A DNA stretch of 64,000 bases, taken from contig DIOT01000047.1 in the NCBI GenBank assembly GCA_002426195.1, positions 166,303 through 230,302 on the forward strand, given 5' to 3'. The translations under genes and the position numbers were made by a program. Source of the DNA: Bacteroidales bacterium UBA5507 (GTDB taxonomy: Bacteria; Bacteroidota; Bacteroidia; Bacteroidales; Lentimicrobiaceae). A model generated the notes under the pieces. That model was given only the letters and a program-made list of their open reading frames with translations, searched no databases and was not told the origin of the DNA. Positions 61,239-64,000 of this stretch are shown here, piece by piece (the first letter of the stretch is position 1; each line of letters starts with the position of its first letter).

Positions 61239-62582
61239 TCATTTTATTAAATTATGTTTTTTAACGAAGTCCTTTAGAACTGTTGTTAAATTAGGGGTTC
61301 CAATCTCCTGTAATTCATATCCGACTTTGACCGTAGGCTTGTTAATTTTAACAATTCTTGACAAGTCGATAGGAGTAGCAATAACAACACTGTCGCATTC
61401 CACTCTTTCAATAGTTCTTTCAAGGTCTTTTACCTGTTCGTCACCATATCCCATAGCCGGAAGAAGAGTTCCGATATTTGGATAAATACGGAAGGTCTCA
61501 GCAAGTTTACCAACTACATAAGGACGAGGATCAACAAGTTCAGCAGCACCACATTTTAAAGCGGCAACCACACCTGCACCAATCTTCATTTCACCATGAG
61601 TAAGAGTTGGGCCGTCTTCCACAACGAGAACTTTCTTATTAAGAATAAGTTCAGGCTTGTCAATAGTTAATGGTGATGCTCCATCAATGATAGTAGCGTG
61701 TGGATTGATTCTATGAAGGTTATCCCTTACAGCGTTGATGTTTTCGAGTGAAGCACTGTCGATCTTGTTTATCACGATAACATCTGAAGTACGGGCAACT
61801 ACTTCACCGGGATAGTAGCTGACTTCGGCACCTGGACGAAGAGGATCGGCTACGCCAATCATTAAATCGGGCTTGTAGAATGAGAAGTCGTTATTACCAC
61901 CATCCCAAAGAATTACATCACAACCCTTTGGATCATTTTCTGCAGCTCTGACAATAGCCTCATAATCAACGCCTGCATAAATAACATTACCTCTGACAAC
62001 ATGAGGTTCATACTCTTCCATCTCTTCAATGGTGCATTTGTGTTTGTGTAAATCCTCGATAGTTTCAAAACGCTGAACTTTCTGAGCATTTAGATCACCA
62101 TAAGGCATTGGGTGACGGATAGCAACGACCTTAAGCCCCATTCCCATCAGAATTTCAATAATTCTGCGGCTGGTTTGACTTTTACCACAACCGGTGCGTG
62201 TTGCACCTACTGCAATTACAGGCTTTGTGCTCTTGACCATTGTGTCGCGAGGGCCTAATAAAATGAAATTTGCTCCTTCGGCATTGACAATTGCACTGAT
62301 ATTCATTACTCTTGGATACGGAACATCACTGTAAGCAAATACGCAGTCGTCAACCTTAAGTTCATGAATCAGTTTAGGAAGATCATCCTGGGCATAAATA
62401 GGTATGCCATTAGGATAAAGATCCTCTCCTGCCAATTCTTTAGGGTACTTACGGCCATCAATGTCTGGAATCTGAGCTGCAGTAAATGCAACAACATTGT
62501 AATTAGCGTTACCTCGGAAATAGGTGTTGAAGTTGTGGAAGTCTCTTCCCGCAGCTCCGATGATAAGTACGTTTTTTTTCAT
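61239..62582 (-). CDS. Cyclic 2,3-diphosphoglycerate synthetase-like P-loop protein
   Basis: The 447-residue protein resembles the cyclic 2,3-diphosphoglycerate synthetase family, first known from thermophilic methanogens but widespread as uncharacterised bacterial homologues. It has a Rossmann-like N-domain (KKNVLIIGAAGRDFHNFNTY), a P-loop (VGATRTGCGKSQTSRR, near 128-142), VILWDGGNNDFSFYKPDL and the VINKIDSAS GTPase-like motif. The bacterial reaction is unproven. It is transcribed alone from a -7 box at 62705, with a 115-nt structured leader and a terminator, both unusual for this window. Confidence 0.85.
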   Translation of the reverse strand: MKKNVLIIGAAGRDFHNFNTYFRGNANYNVVAFTAAQIPDIDGRKYPKELAGEDLYPNGIPIYAQDDLPKLIHELKVDDCVFAYSDVPYPRVMNISAIVNAEGANFILLGPRDTMVKSTKPVIAVGATRTGCGKSQTSRRIIEILMGMGLKVVAIRHPMPYGDLNAQKVQRFETIEDLHKHKCTIEEMEEYEPHVVRGNVIYAGVDYEAIVRAAENDPKGCDVILWDGGNNDFSFYKPDLMIGVADPLRPGAEVSYYPGEVVARTSDVIVINKIDSASLENINAVRDNLHRINPHATIIDGASPLTIDKPELILNKKVLVVEDGPTLTHGEMKIGAGVVAALKCGAAELVDPRPYVVGKLAETFRIYPNIGTLLPAMGYGDEQVKDLERTIERVECDSVVIATPIDLSRIVKINKPTVKVGYELQEIGTPNLTTVLKDFVKKHNLIK

Positions 62583-62609
62583 TGGTTTTTGAGAATTGTT
62601 AATAAGTTA

Positions 62610-62698
62610 GTGAAATAGAACTTTTTAAGCTCTTTCACGGGCCCGGGCAGGTGGGGAACCTGCATTGAACCTTGACCGGCAATCTGCCGCAAAAAAAC
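62610..62698 (-). ncRNA. Candidate structured leader / small RNA upstream of the cDPGS-like gene
   Basis: A GC-rich island in AT-rich DNA, on the predicted 5' leader. Minus-strand stems: CGGCA/TGCCG (62689-62685 with 62681-62677, 3-nt loop), GCAGGT/ACCTGC (62663-62658 with 62652-62647) and GTGAAA/TTTCAC (62638-62633 with 62615-62610). CTGCC at 62650-62646 can instead pair with GGCAG at 62688-62684, which would break the first two stems. I do not recognise an Rfam family. Confidence 0.45.
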
Positions 62699-62704
62699 CA
62701 TATG

Positions 62705-62712
62705 CAAATATA
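62705..62712 (-). promoter_or_regulatory. -7 box of the cDPGS-like gene
   Basis: TATATTTG on the minus strand matches TAnnTTTG, placing the RNA start near 62698 and the leader at about 115 nt. Confidence 0.6.
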
Positions 62713-62845
62713 AAAAGATCGCTTTCTTATACGCGTTCAGTAAAAATTTTTTTTTAAACCATTCTATTTAATTCTTCAATACTTTTAACTTCACGTTTTC
62801 AAACATTAACCAATTCAATTCATTTGATAAACTTTTAATTCCCAG

Positions 62846-63604
62846 GTGATAATAAACATACATAAAGCAAATGAAAGAGGCTATTCGGACTTTGGATGGC
62901 TGAAATCACATTTTACCTTCAGCTTTGCTGAGTATTTCAATCCACTGAGACAGAAATTTGGAGTCATAAGAGCCCTTAATGATGAGGTAATTTCACCTCA
63001 TTCTGAGTTCGCTGTTACTTCATATAAAAACATCGAGCTCTTGTTTATCCCTATCAGTGGTGAATTGAGTATTAATACAGATGCAAATTATAAGCAAACT
63101 GTGAAAACATCTCAAATTCAGTTGATTTCAGCCGGGACTGGCATACAGTTAACTCTGGCAAATAAGTCTGATGAGCCTCTTCACCTTATCCAGTTATGGA
63201 TATACTCAAAAGAAAAAAATCTTTCTCCGGGCTTTCAGATCTCTAAGTTAGATTCGCACGAAAGAAATAACCGTTTGCAACTGATAGCTTCGCCATCAAC
63301 AATAACCGATGCGCTCCGGATAAATCAAAATGCCTGGATTTCGCAGATTGACATGCAGAATGGGTCAACATTAAAATATCGCTTATTCGATGAGAAGAAT
63401 CAACTACTTATATTTTTACTTGAAGGGGAACTGAAAATCAGTGAAGAACAATTTGACGGGCATATTCAGGACGAAAAGAAGGGCCCGAGTCAACACAGTG
63501 CTACTAAAAGAGACAGTATTGAGATTACTGATATTAAAAGTTCATTGTCAATCAATTGTATCAAAGAATGCTGCTTACTAATTGTTGAAGTACCGGAAGA
63601 CTGA
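62846..63604 (+). CDS. Pirin-family protein lacking all metal ligands
   Basis: The 252-residue protein is clearly pirin-like: KANERGYSDFGWLKSHFTFSFAEYFNP and LIQLWIYSKEKNLSPGFQ match pirin/YhhW. In active pirins the first cupin carries H-P-H-R and a later H-x-E. Here the positions read TSYK (VTSYKNIELLF) and Q-L-T-L (AGTGIQLTLANKS), so all four ligands are gone. The reading frame is intact, which argues for a retained non-enzymatic role rather than decay. The start is GTG 62846; an upstream in-frame stop at 62828 leaves no ATG option. Confidence 0.88.
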   Translation: MIINIHKANERGYSDFGWLKSHFTFSFAEYFNPLRQKFGVIRALNDEVISPHSEFAVTSYKNIELLFIPISGELSINTDANYKQTVKTSQIQLISAGTGIQLTLANKSDEPLHLIQLWIYSKEKNLSPGFQISKLDSHERNNRLQLIASPSTITDALRINQNAWISQIDMQNGSTLKYRLFDEKNQLLIFLLEGELKISEEQFDGHIQDEKKGPSQHSATKRDSIEITDIKSSLSINCIKECCLLIVEVPED

Positions 63605-63608
63605 TTGA

Positions 63609-63881
63609 TCAGACAGAAAAAGCCTCAGCCGGTTGTGATACAGTATTTTCATCTTCTTCAATCAGGTCGAAAATTGACAGTTGATTAGCCGGAGTTTCAG
63701 GTTCAACTGCATACTTATCACCGTAACCATTATTAGCAAGGTAAAGCATAATAGCTTTCTTATACATCCGCACAGGGGTGGTATCATGCTTGCGACAGTA
63801 TGCATCAATTCTTTTTTTCTGTTGAACAGTAAACTTAAAGGATACATTTTTAAACCGCCTTATTCTTCTTCGCTTGACCAT
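63609..63881 (-). CDS. Small basic protein, possible ribbon-helix-helix regulator
   Basis: I do not recognise this 90-residue protein. The first 55 residues are basic (MVKRRRIRRFKNVSFKFTVQ) with a strand followed by two predicted helices (QKKRIDAYCRKHD, PVRMYKKAIMLYLANNGY), a layout compatible with a ribbon-helix-helix DNA-binding domain. The tail is acidic and contains NQLSIFDLIEEDE, a motif-like segment. It starts 10 bp after the end of glmM on the same strand and could be co-transcribed with it. Confidence 0.6.
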   Translation of the reverse strand: MVKRRRIRRFKNVSFKFTVQQKKRIDAYCRKHDTTPVRMYKKAIMLYLANNGYGDKYAVEPETPANQLSIFDLIEEDENTVSQPAEAFSV

Positions 63882-63891
63882 AAGAAAGTGT

Positions 63892-64000
63892 TTAATGTGA
63901 CCTGATAACTTCTTTTATATCATTGATTATTTTACCTGCAATAGCTTCTGCCTTAGTTTCCGAATTGCTCTCAGAGTATATCCTGATGATAGGTTCAGTG
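63892..64000 (-). CDS. glmM: Phosphoglucosamine mutase (C-terminal end, partial)
   Basis: Only the last 35 codons are in the window. They read TEPIIRIYSESNSETKAEA then IAGKIINDIKEVIRSH, the phosphate-binding C-terminal domain of the phosphoglucosamine/phosphomannomutase family. GlmM is the likelier member, but PMM/PGM cannot be excluded from this fragment. The gene enters from the right edge. Confidence 0.75.
   Translation of the reverse strand, partial: TEPIIRIYSESNSETKAEAIAGKIINDIKEVIRSH

Noticed and set aside
62661..62690. Resemblance to the 3' half of a TPP riboswitch on the plus strand (TTGAACCTTGACCGG)
   Set aside because: The conserved CTGAGA half and the surrounding stems are missing, and the downstream plus-strand gene has no link to thiamine.
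62640..62700. Signal recognition particle RNA
   Set aside because: The GC-rich island lacks the near-universal GGAA tetraloop and AGCA internal loop of domain IV.

Overview
The window is a chromosomal segment from a member of the Bacteroidota, most likely close to the Bacteroidales/Marinilabiliales. Four observations point there. The vegetative promoter -7 box of that phylum (TAnnTTTG) recurs upstream of more than twenty genes. Ribosome binding sites are mostly absent. Several families are typical of the phylum (DUF4301, DUF4835, DUF4293, Rpb6-type omega, DUF4369/thioredoxin proteins, BlaR1-TonB fusions). The DNA is AT-rich. The gene content is mainly housekeeping. I see no insertion sequence, prophage, CRISPR array or integrated element.

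Layout. 1-240: two tRNA-Leu genes on the minus strand. 438-5562: DUF4301, pdxH, DUF1684, a membrane coiled-coil protein and a thioredoxin-fold exported protein. 5640-7413: a BlaI/BlaR1-like regulatory operon with two clear operators. 7487-10682: the translation operon thrS-infC-rpmI-rplT, with infC starting at AUA. 10797-15845: a membrane protein, an aminotransferase and a four-subunit 2-oxoacid:ferredoxin oxidoreductase. 15898-18184: thioredoxin, an MFS-like permease and glutathione peroxidase. 18283-23005: acyl-CoA dehydrogenase with its electron-transfer flavoprotein, then fabI. 23121-28085: bamD-rpoZ-coaBC-DUF4835-recN. 28196-36638: photolyase, a KBL/SPT-type PLP enzyme, a HerA-like ATPase, tRNA-Arg, a PAS protein, two thiol-disulfide proteins, an amidohydrolase and a VanZ protein. 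36732-41973: pfkA and mgsA divergent, then two M16 peptidase subunits. 42333-49222: DUF2892-SRPBCC, a GH13 lipoprotein, a hybrid histidine kinase and an S9 peptidase. 49327-59688: RNA and DNA maintenance genes (miaA, cca, argS, recR) among small membrane and regulatory genes. 59768-64000: pyrI, pyrB, a cyclic-2,3-diphosphoglycerate-synthetase-like GTPase with a structured leader, a degenerate pirin, a small basic protein and the end of glmM.

Physiology. The ferredoxin-linked 2-oxoacid oxidoreductase, methylglyoxal synthase, the PFK and the ETF/acyl-CoA dehydrogenase set suggest a fermentative or facultatively anaerobic heterotroph. Photolyase, glutathione peroxidase and several thioredoxins indicate exposure to light and oxygen.

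Points most worth a second look: the GC-rich leader with mutually exclusive pairings at 62610-62712; a pirin homologue that has lost all four metal ligands; the paired BlaI-type operators bracketing the promoter of blaI-blaR1; the AUA start of infC; 11-bp phased direct repeats at 42137-42180; a PFK with mixed ATP/PPi signature residues; and paired direct repeats between pfkA and mgsA. None of these by itself amounts to a demonstrated new system.
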